35,573 nucleotides of DNA from an uncultured Coriobacteriaceae bacterium. GTDB taxonomy: Bacteria; Actinomycetota; Coriobacteriia; Coriobacteriales; UMGS124. The position numbers were made by a program, and so were the translations under genes. The stretch covers positions 1-35,573 of the forward strand of contig UQBS01000029.1 of assembly GCA_900539345.1 (NCBI GenBank), in the 5' to 3' direction. Positions within the stretch are counted from its first letter, which is position 1; each line of letters begins with the position of its first letter. Positions 7,501 to 15,249 of this stretch are shown piece by piece. The notes under the pieces were generated by a model, which did no database searches, was not told the DNA's origin, and saw only the letters and a program-made list of their open reading frames with translations.

Positions 7501-9240
7501 ATGACTACAAACGAGCATCTCACCATTACCCGTAGGGGCCTTGTCAAGGCAGGCGGCGTTGTTGTAGGCCTGGCCGGAGCTGGCATGTTGGCCGCGCAGG
7601 CGCATGCCGATGAGACTCCCGAGGCAACTGCGGAAGAGAAGCCTTCCTTCCTGACGGATGTCGAGATCGACGATTCCAAGATCGTCGAGACCGTCGAGGC
7701 CGACGCCGTCGTCGTCGGCATGGGCATCGCCGGTGTTGCCGCTGTTCGCACGCTGGCTGAGGAAGGCAAGAAAGTCGCCTTCCTTGAAAAGTGCGACGTC
7801 CCGCAGGGCCGCTCCGGCGACTTCGGCGCCATCAATGCCGAGCTTGGAAAGCAGTATGAGATGACGGGGCTTGACACGAATGAGATCGTGGCCGAGCTCA
7901 TGAAGGAGAGCGGCTATCGCACAGACTACCGCATTCTCAAGGCCTGGGCCGACAACTCCGGCGCTGATTTGGACTGGTACTTCGGCGCACTCGAAGACCT
8001 CACGTACCTGCCTTACATCACCTCACCCGCTCCTGAGGCCGACTACTGGGTGCAGCCCGAGCGTTACCCCCTGCCTGAGCTGTGGGAGGGCAACGCCGAC
8101 GAGTACTACCCCTGCTACCAGACCACGGTGCGCATGTACCCGAGCCACGAGCCCGCTCTAAACGCCAACCTTGCCAAGGCAGAGGAAACCGGAAACGTCG
8201 TGGCAGAGCACTTCGATACCTCTGCCCTCAAGCTTCTGGGTGACGCAAAGGGCGGTATCACGGGCGTTATCGGCCAAAAGGCCGGCAGTGATGAGCTCGT
8301 CCAAGTGAACGCCAAGGCCGTCATCCTCGCCACGGGCGACATCTCGGGCAACAAGGAGATGCTGCACTACTACGCCCCTCAGACCGACGGCATCATGGCC
8401 CTGTTCCCGCCCACCGCGCCCGACGGCGGCGTGCCCAACACGGGAGACGGCCAGCGCATGGGCATGCTTGCCGGCGCCGTGCTGGAAGAGGGGCCCTACG
8501 CCCCCATGATTCACCACATGGGCGCCTGCATGGGCAGCGCCTGCTTCCTCCAGCTCAACCGCGATGGCCAGCGCTTCATGAACGAAGACATTCCTGGCCA
8601 GCAGCTGGAGAACCAGATTGAAGCCCAGCCCGGCCGCACCACGTGGCAGTTCTTCGACAGTGGCTGGAAGGACCAGGTCCCGCACTTCAAGCCCGAGCAT
8701 GGCGCAGTGTGCTATGTCCTCGAAGACGGCGAGATTAACAACGGCGAAATCAACAACACGCTGACGCACAAGGACAGCTTCGCTTTCCAGGAGCAGATCG
8801 ACGACGCCGTGGAAAGTGGCGACACCCTCAAGGCCGACACCATCGAGGAGCTGCTTGAAGCCATCGGGGCAGATAACATCGATATCGAGGCCGCCAAGGC
8901 TTCCATCGAGCGCTACAACGAGCTGGCAAAGGCCGGTAACGACGATGATTTCGGCAAGAAGGCATCCCGCATGTTTGCCCTGGATACGCCTCCGTTCTAT
9001 GCCTCGAAGTTCGGCACGTCCGTCATGCTTGTGTGCATGTGCGGCCTGCAGTCCGACTACCAGGGCCACACCTACGACGCCGACGGCAACGTTGTGCCTG
9101 GCCTGTACGTGGCCGGCAACGTCATGGGCAACCGCTTCAAGGTCCAGTACCCAACGACTGTCCCCGGCATCAGCCACTCCGTGTGCCTCACCGAGGGCCG
9201 CATCGCCGCTCGCACTGCCGTCGAGGAACTGCTGGCGTAA
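7501..9240 (+). CDS. Tat-exported FAD-binding reductase, fumarate-reductase flavoprotein family
   Basis: 579 aa. ATG 7501 follows AGAGGGGAT (7485-7493). Twin-arginine signal ITRRGLVKAGGVVVGLAGAG (residues 9-28), cleavage probably after AQAHA (about 37). FAD motif VVVGMGIAGVAA at 71-81; a substrate/FAD region RFMNEDIPGQQLENQIEAQ in the middle; C-terminus GLYVAGNVMGNRFKVQYPTT followed by the helix that closes the FAD site. No heme motif. It differs strongly in sequence from the neighbour at 5063-6958, so the two probably have different substrates. A strong hairpin ends the transcript at 9288-9322. Role by family: extracytoplasmic reduction of an organic electron acceptor, with electrons supplied by a membrane donor that is not encoded here. 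Confidence 0.88.
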   Translation: MTTNEHLTITRRGLVKAGGVVVGLAGAGMLAAQAHADETPEATAEEKPSFLTDVEIDDSKIVETVEADAVVVGMGIAGVAAVRTLAEEGKKVAFLEKCDVPQGRSGDFGAINAELGKQYEMTGLDTNEIVAELMKESGYRTDYRILKAWADNSGADLDWYFGALEDLTYLPYITSPAPEADYWVQPERYPLPELWEGNADEYYPCYQTTVRMYPSHEPALNANLAKAEETGNVVAEHFDTSALKLLGDAKGGITGVIGQKAGSDELVQVNAKAVILATGDISGNKEMLHYYAPQTDGIMALFPPTAPDGGVPNTGDGQRMGMLAGAVLEEGPYAPMIHHMGACMGSACFLQLNRDGQRFMNEDIPGQQLENQIEAQPGRTTWQFFDSGWKDQVPHFKPEHGAVCYVLEDGEINNGEINNTLTHKDSFAFQEQIDDAVESGDTLKADTIEELLEAIGADNIDIEAAKASIERYNELAKAGNDDDFGKKASRMFALDTPPFYASKFGTSVMLVCMCGLQSDYQGHTYDADGNVVPGLYVAGNVMGNRFKVQYPTTVPGISHSVCLTEGRIAARTAVEELLA

Positions 9241-9287
9241 AGGCAAGCTGCTCTGCGGCGCGTAAATACTAGCCTCGCTTATCAAAA

Positions 9288-9330
9288 GGGCCGAGCCTGG
9301 GGAACTTTCCCAAGCTCGGCCCCACTTTCT
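9288..9330 (+). terminator. Terminator after the flavoprotein gene
   Basis: GGGCCGAGC (9288-9296) pairs with GCTCGGCCC (9314-9322); the loop adds a further TGGGGA/TCCCA pairing. The tail CACTTTCTTTG is T-rich but broken. It is 48 bp after the stop codon at 9240. Confidence 0.7.
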
Positions 9331-9347
9331 TTGCAATCATCCCTGCG

Positions 9348-9485
9348 CTAGGCTCGATACTTCAGCGCGGTCATTACGTCCGCAACAGTACGCACGCGGT
9401 TTCTCAGTTCTTCGGCAAAGATAGTTCAATCTTCCCGCTTGCGCAGCATGCGGGCTGCCTGCAAGAATCGCGAGCGCCCCGTCGT
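9348..9485 (-). pseudogene. Possible decayed 3' end of an unidentified gene
   Basis: On the minus strand a frame reads AARMLRKRED, stop (9426-9428), TIFAEELRNRVRTVADVMTA..., stop (9348-9350). The piece after the internal stop looks like a normal amphipathic protein C-terminus, and both parts share the frame. I do not recognise the family. The rest of the stretch up to 9640 shows no gene. It may be a remnant left by the rearrangement that placed the inverted-repeat copy 3 next to it, or chance. Confidence 0.25.
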
Positions 9486-9641
9486 CGTGGCGGGCACCGT
9501 GCATACCGCCTTCTACGCCGTTAAATAATTGAGCCAGATAGAATCACTTGATTATTTGGAGGCAATTACTTAACGAGCAGGTAGTCGGAGCGCCCACTGT
9601 GGCAGTAGGCCGATTATGCGCGCCATATGACTGCCTGCATC

Positions 9642-9790
9642 GCAAAAAATCGTGCACGTTTGCGTTTTAATTCATCGCGCTGAGTAGCCCGCAAAAGCAG
9701 CAATCAATCTACCAGGTAAAACGTTAGGCGCATGTGGCCGACTGCCTTACCCGGTCAAATTAAAACGCAAACGTACGGCATTTTCGGGAC
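9642..9790. repeat. Inverted-repeat element, copy 3
   Basis: Perfect 17-bp arms at 9656-9672 and 9758-9774 enclose 85 bp. It is almost identical to copy 1 (873-991), with only a few substitutions, whereas copy 2 is diverged. The flanks GCAAAAAATCGTGC and ACGGCATTTTCGGGAC are shared with the other copies, so the mobile or conserved unit is about 145 bp. The spacer and flavoprotein fragment seen with copies 1 and 2 are absent, so this copy arrived separately. It sits just beyond the 3' end of the phosphatase gene (9809). Confidence 0.75.
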
Positions 9791-9808
9791 GATCCGGGCG
9801 CCGAGGCG

Positions 9809-10279
9809 CTACATCGCCGCAAGGATTCCCTGGCAACCGGCGAGGACGTCGTTCCAGGTAACCTCGAAATCGCCGGTGAACCAGGGGTCGGCGACGTCGC
9901 GGGCGGTGGTGAGGTCGCCGCCCTCGACGTATTCCATGAGTTTGTGCACCTTGTGCTCGGGGTCGTTGCGGAAGGCGCGCATGAGGTCGCGCACGTTCTC
10001 GTCGTCCATCACCACGAAGAGGTCCCAGTTCTTGTACTCCTCGCGCTTAACGCGACGGGCCGTCTTGCCCACGCACGCGATGTCGTGCGCCGCCAGCACG
10101 CGCTTGGTGCCGGGGTGGACAGGATTGCCGATCTCGTCGTCAGTCGTGGCAGCCGAGGCGATGTGGAACTCGTTGGCCCTGCCCGACTTCATCGTCAAGT
10201 CGCGCATCACGAACTCGGCCATCGGCGAGCGGCAGATGTTGCCGTGACAGACGAAGAGGATGCGGATGGGTGTTTGCAT
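9809..10279 (-). CDS. Low-molecular-weight protein tyrosine phosphatase
   Basis: 156 aa. The phosphate-binding loop is VCHGNICRSPMAEF near the N-terminus (nucleophile C11, R17, S18), and the general-acid segment is DVADPWFTGDFE with the conserved DPW. These define the LMW-PTP family, which removes phosphate from tyrosine (or arginine) in cytoplasmic proteins and often works with polysaccharide-export tyrosine kinases; no kinase is nearby. ATG 10279 has AAGGAG 9 bp upstream. The frame stays open further upstream to 10495 through AT-rich sequence that is not conserved in the family, so I reject the longer start. The gene is monocistronic here, between the inverted-repeat element and an integrase remnant. 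Confidence 0.92.
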   Translation of the reverse strand: MQTPIRILFVCHGNICRSPMAEFVMRDLTMKSGRANEFHIASAATTDDEIGNPVHPGTKRVLAAHDIACVGKTARRVKREEYKNWDLFVVMDDENVRDLMRAFRNDPEHKVHKLMEYVEGGDLTTARDVADPWFTGDFEVTWNDVLAGCQGILAAM

Positions 10280-10457
10280 GAGGCGGGCTCCTTTGCTGGC
10301 GGTCGATGTTCGAGCAGGTAGAATAGCATATGTGAAGCTTCTTGAGAATGCAGTCAACCCATGCGAACAATGTTGCCTTGATGGCAAAAACGGGCCTACG
10401 AGCGGGATTTGGGCGGGAAATTTTAGTACAACTTTAGTAAAAAGGCCCTTTTGGGCA

Positions 10458-10471
10458 GTTTTGTACAAAAC
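10458..10471. promoter_or_regulatory. 14-bp perfect palindrome in an AT-rich upstream region
   Basis: GTTTTGTACAAAAC is a perfect 14-bp palindrome about 180 bp upstream of the phosphatase start. It is surrounded by AT-rich sequence with a second inverted pair (AAAACAC 10467-10473 / GTGTTTT 10484-10490). It could be an operator for the phosphatase or belong to the adjacent recombinase remnant. Confidence 0.35.
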
Positions 10472-10554
10472 ACACTTTACCAGGTGTTTTAGCAACCAAT
10501 GCTACTGGATGCGAGCAAGAAATCCCCCGAAACGAAAGCCTGGAAATGTCACCC

Positions 10555-10716
10555 TCAGAGCCCCTCCCTCTCAATCCTCAGCACCTCCTCGCGCACGTCC
10601 TCGAATCCTAGGTGGGTGTAGATGTTGTACGTGGTCGCGATGTCTGCATGCCCCATGATGTACTTGAGCCTCGCAGGACTCAGGCCGTTCCTCGCCATGC
10701 GCGTCGCGAAGCTATT
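10555..10716 (-). pseudogene. C-terminal stub of a tyrosine recombinase (integrase)
   Basis: The minus strand encodes NSFATRMARNGLSPARLKYI, MGHADIATTYNIYTHLGFED and a short tail to a stop at 10555-10557. This is the end of a phage-type tyrosine integrase: the RHTFATRM helix (here cut at its start), the LGH/MGHxxIxTT segment and the YxxYTH region holding the nucleophile Tyr. Only about 53 residues remain; the catalytic Arg and the N-terminal domains are missing. It marks the edge of the accessory block 10827-14546 and implies that this block, or part of it, came with an integrative element. Confidence 0.8.
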
Positions 10717-10765
10717 TGGCTGCCCGACACCAGCGCGAGCGACTCACTTTGCCTGTTTATATGAT

Positions 10766-10788
10766 AAGACCCGCACGAGGCGGGTCTT
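10766..10788. terminator. Hairpin between integrase stub and exported-protein gene
   Basis: AAGACCCGC (10766-10774) and GCGGGTCTT (10780-10788) form a perfect 9-bp stem with a 5-nt loop. There is no long T-run on either side, so it may be a weak terminator for the minus-strand operon that ends at 10827, or an element-end structure. Confidence 0.45.
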
Positions 10789-10826
10789 GACAGATAACGC
10801 CGTTCCAGCATCTATTGCTTGTTTAA

Positions 10827-11675
10827 TTACAGGCCAGAAACATTGCTCTGATTTGTCTCGCGCTCACTTCGTTCCGCATCCACCCTTAGCCGTCGAGCCG
10901 CGTCCTCAATCTCATCGAGATCACCCTCGGCTCCGGAAGCACAGTAGATCAGCAGGATATACCCCGAATAGGTGTACTCATCATAGCCTTCATAAAGCGA
11001 AAGCCTAACCCAGTTGCCGTCTTTGTCAGTCCAGGTGTTCGCTCTGTCATCGGCCCAACCGCCCTCGGACGACACAGGGCATTCACCGTATACGCCATCG
11101 AGCTTTGCCTTTATGTCACTATACGCCCCGAGCGGGTCATCAAAGGCCAGAGCGTAGCGTGCGAGGTAGAACTGGGCGCTGCCGTCCGAGCAATCAAGCC
11201 GCCCGTCATCATCAAGCGGGTACCTGAAGCAGAGGGTCGCCTTCGCCGCAGACCCGGCGACCGGAACATCGCTGTAGTCGATTTGAACACCGCCGTCTTC
11301 GACGCTTTCTCCGGCATGGCTGCAATTTCTGTAAGAGATTAAGGACGGTCTGTATATATCGTGTCCCACGGCTTGACCGCCGCGCAACCCGTCCGCCTCA
11401 AGCAGTGCGCACGCTTCGTTCATTGTAGTTCCCCACGGTATCCCTCTGAACGTAATCTCGCCCTCAGTGACGGCAGCGACGGCGACAGTTCCAAACTCAT
11501 TCGCCCTGTCCATTTCCCTCAGGCGATTGCGCACCTCTGACTGCAGCGCCTCAAGCTCCTCCTCGGACATTCCGTCCAGGAAGGGGAAGTCAGCCTTCGC
11601 AAGCGCGAGGCATGGCGACAACACAATCGAGCCGAGCACAGTTGCCGCCGATGCAAGAAACGTTCTGCGTTCCAT
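10827..11675 (-). CDS. Tat-type exported protein of unknown function
   Basis: 282 aa. ATG 11675 with GGAGGA 5-6 bp upstream. N-terminus MERRTFLASAATVLGSIVLSPCLALAKA is a twin-arginine-like export signal with a cleavable AKA end. A helical charged segment (EEELEALQSEVRNRLREM, about 38-55) is followed by a region ITFRGIPWGTTMNEACALLE that resembles a short motif seen in small secreted proteins of Gram-positives, but I do not recognise a family. The C-terminus is acidic and helical. It is the last gene of the minus-strand set that begins at 13969, and is separated from the small membrane protein upstream by 82 bp. Confidence 0.7.
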   Translation of the reverse strand: MERRTFLASAATVLGSIVLSPCLALAKADFPFLDGMSEEELEALQSEVRNRLREMDRANEFGTVAVAAVTEGEITFRGIPWGTTMNEACALLEADGLRGGQAVGHDIYRPSLISYRNCSHAGESVEDGGVQIDYSDVPVAGSAAKATLCFRYPLDDDGRLDCSDGSAQFYLARYALAFDDPLGAYSDIKAKLDGVYGECPVSSEGGWADDRANTWTDKDGNWVRLSLYEGYDEYTYSGYILLIYCASGAEGDLDEIEDAARRLRVDAERSERETNQSNVSGL

Positions 11676-11757
11676 ATGCTCCTCCAATCACTACGATACA
11701 GCGTCGCCACCAGCCTCTCTCGCAGGGAGCGACACTTTGAGTTGCGGGTGGGTACTT

Positions 11758-11958
11758 CTATCCCCTGTCAGGCAGAATCGCGGCGTACAGCGCCACCACG
11801 AGCGGCGTGAAAACGATGCCGAGGAACCACAGCTGCCAGCTCGCGACGGAGTAGCCCTTGGCCTCGACTACCCCGATGAAAAGGTTGATGAGCAAGATGT
11901 AGGCAATCAGCAGGACAACTGCAATTGCCAGAACAATGAATCCAGGCGGTGTGTACAT
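11758..11958 (-). CDS. Small membrane protein with two transmembrane segments
   Basis: 66 aa. ATG 11958 is preceded by AAGGGGGA at good spacing. Two hydrophobic segments, about residues 5-30 (FIVLAIAVVLLIAYILLINL) and 43-60 (LWFLGIVFTPLVVALYAAI), are joined by a short polar loop. It lies 30 bp after the stop of the exported protein at 11989, so the two are probably co-transcribed. Its role is unknown; it may anchor or guide its exported neighbours. Confidence 0.65.
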   Translation of the reverse strand: MYTPPGFIVLAIAVVLLIAYILLINLFIGVVEAKGYSVASWQLWFLGIVFTPLVVALYAAILPDRG

Positions 11959-11988
11959 CGGATCCCCCTTCAGCTTAGTTTTTCGCCC

Positions 11989-12666
11989 TTACTTGCCGCC
12001 CTTTGTCCTCTCCGCGCTCTTCTTGAGGGCGTCCTTCTTGCCCTGGGTCGTCCCCTGCTCGGGCTTGAGGCTCAGGGCAATCTGCTTGATGACGTCGATG
12101 GCCTCCTCGTCGTTGCCAGCAACGCTTTGCGCGTAAATCTCGAAGCGCCACGTCTCGTCGTCGCCGTAGACGAACAGTTGGGCGACGTTTAAATCGGGGT
12201 TCGCGTCCCTGTAGAGAAAGAACGCCACCAGATTGAAATCGTCCGTCTCGTACTGCTCCACCCCGAACTGGGTGTAACCCTCGACATTGAGTTTCTTAGA
12301 CGCAAGCTCGTCCGGCTTAAGCGAGAGCCACTTGCTCCCCTCCGAGTAGCCCGTCACGATGTAACTGACCTTACCTTTGATGGAGCCCTCGTACTGGCCG
12401 ATGCCCGAGCCTGTCTCGTACTCAGGCGTGAACTCGCATCCTTTGGGCAGGTCGAGGGATATCCCGTCGATGATGACCGTCTCGGTTTCAAAGCTAACGA
12501 GCGGGGCCTCCTCGGCCTCCCCGCGAGCGTCATCGGGCCTGTCATCCTTAGCGTTGGCCTCGGTTTTCGCGAACGCTGCCTTCGGCAGCGCAAATCCCAA
12601 GCAGGCAAACCCAACCCCAGCCAGGCACCCCGCCAGCATCTCTCTTCTTGTCATGCGGAATTCCAT
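11989..12666 (-). CDS. Tat-exported protein of unknown function
   Basis: 225 aa. ATG 12666 with AGAGGA 8 bp upstream. Signal MTRREMLAGCLAGVGFACLG with an AFA cleavage site near residue 33 is almost the same as that of the next gene upstream (LTRRNMLAGCLAGIALCGIG), so the two signals are paralogous although the mature parts differ. Then comes an acidic linker and one globular domain (about 55-195) starting IDGISLDLPKGCEF, whose pattern (short strand, P-G-turn, long beta meander, closing helix DEEAIDVIKQIALSL) recalls PsbP/DcrB-like small exported domains; this is only a guess. The C-terminus is Lys-rich. It is part of the 13969-to-10827 gene set. Confidence 0.7.
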   Translation of the reverse strand: MEFRMTRREMLAGCLAGVGFACLGFALPKAAFAKTEANAKDDRPDDARGEAEEAPLVSFETETVIIDGISLDLPKGCEFTPEYETGSGIGQYEGSIKGKVSYIVTGYSEGSKWLSLKPDELASKKLNVEGYTQFGVEQYETDDFNLVAFFLYRDANPDLNVAQLFVYGDDETWRFEIYAQSVAGNDEEAIDVIKQIALSLKPEQGTTQGKKDALKKSAERTKGGK

Positions 12667-12731
12667 TGTGACGTTCCTCTTTCTTTAATCCCTGTCAGGA
12701 GCATATTGTTGGCGATTGGAACATGGCACAG

Positions 12732-12770
12732 AAAAGGGCTGGTAACGCATTCGCTATCCAGCCCTTTCTT
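12732..12770 (-). terminator. Terminator after the OB-fold exported protein
   Basis: AAGGGCTGG and CCAGCCCTT pair around a 15-nt loop. On the minus strand the stem is followed by TTTTC, giving a Rho-independent terminator 33 bp beyond the stop at 12803. It may separate the first gene of the set from the rest or attenuate it. Confidence 0.7.
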
Positions 12771-12802
12771 GCCATTGTTTGACGGAAGCGCAGTGCTCAA
12801 CC

Positions 12803-13969
12803 TTAATTCAGAATGACCTTCTCGGCCCACATTGACGGAATGGTAATCGTGTTGCCGAGTACCGCCGTGTAGCTGTACACACCCTTGCACGTGCCGTACA
12901 CGGTCACCCAGTCATCCTCAAGCACGCGGAAGTCGAGGATGTCAGCCTGGTAACCGACGAGAACAACATCGTCATAATTACCGCTTGTAGCTACTCGCAT
13001 GACAACGGAACCATCGCTCTCGGTTGCCTGAAGGACTCGCCCGGAGCAGACCACCAACGTGCCGTTATAGGCGTCCGGTGTCCTTGCGACATCGGTATAC
13101 GGGAGCTCGACATATGCAGAGAGGTCGAACCAGACGAGCTGATCTGCGGTAACACGCAGCTGGTGCATTGCGTCGAACACCTCTGCCGCGGTTGCGTCGG
13201 GGTTGTTCAGAACGGAATCGACGACCCCGCCGGAAACGATGAGTGCTTTCACGTTCGCATAGGTGGAAGACGTGTAGGAGTTCGGGTCGATGCTCCAGAT
13301 CCAGTTCGCGAGGTTGGACAGCTCGGTCTTATCGACCCCGGAGACGAGGGCGACATGCTCCGGGCTGGGCGTAATCTCGACATACACAGCGTCTCCGCCG
13401 TTGGTGACGTCCAACACGATGCCAACGCCGTCAACCTTCACAGAGCAGTTGATCTTGTCGCCGCTCTCGACGGTGTACTGGATTTCCGCAAGGCCAAGGC
13501 CCCGGGAGATTGCGTCGACGATTTCCTGGGTCTCCTGCTGCCCGTCGCCGCCTTCCGCGATGGGGATGACGGCGTTAAGCCTGGCCGCACTTTTCTTGCC
13601 GGCGACGTCGTCATACCAGGCCTCAATCTTGCTGGTCATCTTGCCTGCGACGAAGCAGTTCTCAAGACCGAAGTGCTTCGACGGCTCGTCGTCCTTGTTG
13701 AAACCGGTCTGGGCAAAGGCGATGTCGAAAAGCTGCAGATAGGTGCGCATCTCCTTGTCCAGAACACCCTCTGGGACAAGCGCATAGGACTCAATCACAG
13801 CAACGTTCGACCCTGGAATTCCCTTGCCGTCAGAAACTTTGGCGACATTCACCTTGGCGGTTTCCTGAGCAGCCATTGCCTCGAACGGCAGCGCCGCCCC
13901 TATACCGCACAGCGCAATCCCCGCGAGACAGCCTGCGAGCATATTCCTTCTCGTCAGTGTGATATTCAT
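12803..13969 (-). CDS. Tat-exported protein with C-terminal OB-fold-like domain
   Basis: 388 aa. ATG 13969 (MNITLTRRNMLAG) with AGAAAGGG upstream; a longer frame from 13999 lacks a signal at the right place. Tat signal about 1-33 ending AMAA. The middle (about 60-270) contains two alpha/beta units of unknown family. The C-terminal 90 residues (TPDAYNGTLVVCSGRVLQ ... DDVVLVGYQ ... DDWVTVYGTCKGVYSYTAVL) show the beta-barrel pattern of bacterial OB-fold domains often found at the end of secreted Firmicute and Actinobacterial proteins. It is first in the minus-strand set, directly facing the XRE regulator across a palindromic operator, so it is the likely regulated gene. Function unknown. Confidence 0.7.
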   Translation of the reverse strand: MNITLTRRNMLAGCLAGIALCGIGAALPFEAMAAQETAKVNVAKVSDGKGIPGSNVAVIESYALVPEGVLDKEMRTYLQLFDIAFAQTGFNKDDEPSKHFGLENCFVAGKMTSKIEAWYDDVAGKKSAARLNAVIPIAEGGDGQQETQEIVDAISRGLGLAEIQYTVESGDKINCSVKVDGVGIVLDVTNGGDAVYVEITPSPEHVALVSGVDKTELSNLANWIWSIDPNSYTSSTYANVKALIVSGGVVDSVLNNPDATAAEVFDAMHQLRVTADQLVWFDLSAYVELPYTDVARTPDAYNGTLVVCSGRVLQATESDGSVVMRVATSGNYDDVVLVGYQADILDFRVLEDDWVTVYGTCKGVYSYTAVLGNTITIPSMWAEKVILN

Positions 13970-14108
13970 AACGATGCCCTTTCTCCTGCCGGCCCTCAAT
14001 CGTGAGCCATCTCTACATTGGATGCGTCGTCGTACCTTTGCCTCGCTGGCCTTGATGATCTGGAACCGAAAATCTCTCCAGAGTAGTCAGCAAGTACAAC
14101 GTCGTTAG

Positions 14109-14156
14109 ATTCTACGCCTATTAGTCTTTTAAGTCTAATGACATTAGACATATATT
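14109..14156. promoter_or_regulatory. Divergent promoter with perfect 17-bp operator palindrome
   Basis: GTCTAATG-A-CATTAGAC at 14133-14149 is a perfect palindrome. For the minus strand, TTAGAC (14138-14133) can serve as -35 and TAGAAT (14114-14109) as -10 with 18-bp spacing, so the operator covers the -35. For the plus strand TATATT at 14151-14156 is a possible -10 just beyond the operator. Related half-sites occur at 14103-14110 (GTCGTTAG), 14120-14126 (TATTAGTC) and after the regulator gene at 14594-14601 (ATTAGAC). This fits autoregulation plus control of the exported-protein genes by the XRE protein. Confidence 0.65.
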
Positions 14157-14201
14157 CCCTTTGCAGCGTCAAAGTGCCCCTTGACCAAAAGGAGGCATGC
14201 A

Positions 14202-14546
14202 ATGGACGGAATAGGCCCGCGCTTAACCGCGCTCATTCATATTCGGAGAGCGTCCGGCCTCACTCAAGCACAGGTTGCCGCACAGCTTGGAATCAGCAAG
14301 GCGACCTACAGCGCCTGGGAGACAGGCAGAGCAGCGCTGGGAGCCGATAGAATCGTCGCTCTAGCAGAGCTTTTCAAGTGCACGCCCAACGACATCCTGG
14401 GCTATTCAGATTCCGAGGGAGGATTCTCCACTCTCACGGGAGCAGAGGAAGAATTCTTGCTTTTGCTGCGGCATCTCCCCCCGAACATCAAGGAGGACAT
14501 ACTTGACATCATGAGGACGACCGCCAAGGGATGGCGCTTAAAATAA
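14202..14546 (+). CDS. XRE/Cro-family transcriptional regulator
   Basis: 114 aa. ATG 14202 has AAAAGGAGG at 14187-14194, deciding this start over the TTG at 14181. Residues about 8-62 form a Cro/CI helix-turn-helix (GLTQAQVAAQLGISKATYSAWETG is the recognition region), followed by NDILGYS, typical of short XRE repressors. The C-terminal half is a small acidic/hydrophobic region (EEEFLLLLRHLPPNIKEDIL) probably for dimerisation. It is divergent from the Tat-exported set; the palindrome between them is its likely operator. Expected role: repressor of itself and of the exported genes. Confidence 0.85.
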   Translation: MDGIGPRLTALIHIRRASGLTQAQVAAQLGISKATYSAWETGRAALGADRIVALAELFKCTPNDILGYSDSEGGFSTLTGAEEEFLLLLRHLPPNIKEDILDIMRTTAKGWRLK

Positions 14547-14645
14547 CCAATACGCCAAGTGCAAACGTAGGGTTTTGAAAAACTACGTCTATTGAGATTA
14601 GACATGCACGGTATCCAGCAGGTTCGTCAGCAAAAAGCCAAACGA

Positions 14646-14698
14646 AAAAAGCCGGAGGACCTGGCTCGGCAAGATACCGAGTGAAGGCCCTCCGGCAC
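14646..14698 (-). terminator. Terminator of the small hypothetical gene
   Basis: GCCGGAGG (14651-14658) pairs with CCTCCGGC (14689-14696), with a further inner pairing; on the minus strand it is followed by TTTTTTCG. It lies 28 bp after the stop of the gene at 14726. Confidence 0.8.
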
Positions 14699-14725
14699 TC
14701 AATGAAACGAGCGGTAAAACCGAAC

Positions 14726-15097
14726 CTAGGCGTTGAATCCGTAACGCTTGCGCAGCTCGTAGCGGTCCATACTCGGGGGCTCACCGCCGTGCAGGATGCC
14801 GCCTTCGTGAACGCAGACGAAGAAGGCGCCATGCCTGTACCAAAGCTGCTTGGTGGCCTTGCCTATCACGACCTCGTAATACCAAGTGTTGTCCCGGTCC
14901 CTCATCTGGCACTTGGAAATGCGCGCGATAGGAAATCGCCTGCCATCTGGCCAAATCAAGACCTTCGGCACGATGAAACCGCTGGGCTGTATCGTGGCCT
15001 CCACCTCGACGTACTGCCAATGGACCTGGTGAGAACCCTCGAACCCCACACCCGTCAAATCGCTGAACTCAAGCCTATGCCTCTGTGCCACTGCCAT
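14726..15097 (-). CDS. Conserved-looking hypothetical protein
   Basis: 123 aa. ATG 15097 (MAVAQRHRLEF) has GGGAGG 7-8 bp upstream; the frame is open further upstream across the neighbouring terminator, which rules out the longer form. The sequence is beta-rich, with EVEATIQPSGFIVPKVLIWP, DGRRFPIARI and NTWYYEVVIGKATKQLWYR, and ends in a basic helix SMDRYELRKRYGF. This pattern of a strand-rich domain reporting an Arg/Trp-rich DNA-pol-like hypothetical is common in Actinobacteria, but I cannot name a family. Well-bounded by terminators on both sides, so it is its own transcription unit. Confidence 0.65.
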   Translation of the reverse strand: MAVAQRHRLEFSDLTGVGFEGSHQVHWQYVEVEATIQPSGFIVPKVLIWPDGRRFPIARISKCQMRDRDNTWYYEVVIGKATKQLWYRHGAFFVCVHEGGILHGGEPPSMDRYELRKRYGFNA

Positions 15098-15156
15098 GCC
15101 TTGCCTCCCATCTCGCGCACATTGGGCGCAACTGTACGGGATGGGACGGACAACAA

Positions 15157-15204
15157 AAACCGCCCCGCATGCTCGCCGGAATCGGCAGGCATGCGGGGCG
15201 GTCA
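15157..15204 (-). terminator. Terminator of the MFS-CBS gene
   Basis: A perfect 14-bp stem (ACCGCCCCGCATGC at 15159-15172, complement at 15189-15202) is followed on the minus strand by TTTTTGTTG. It is 48 bp past the stop at 15250. Confidence 0.85.
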
Positions 15205-15249
15205 GATTTGGCGTGGCAGGTTGAACCACACGAGGAGTAGAGGGCCGTC

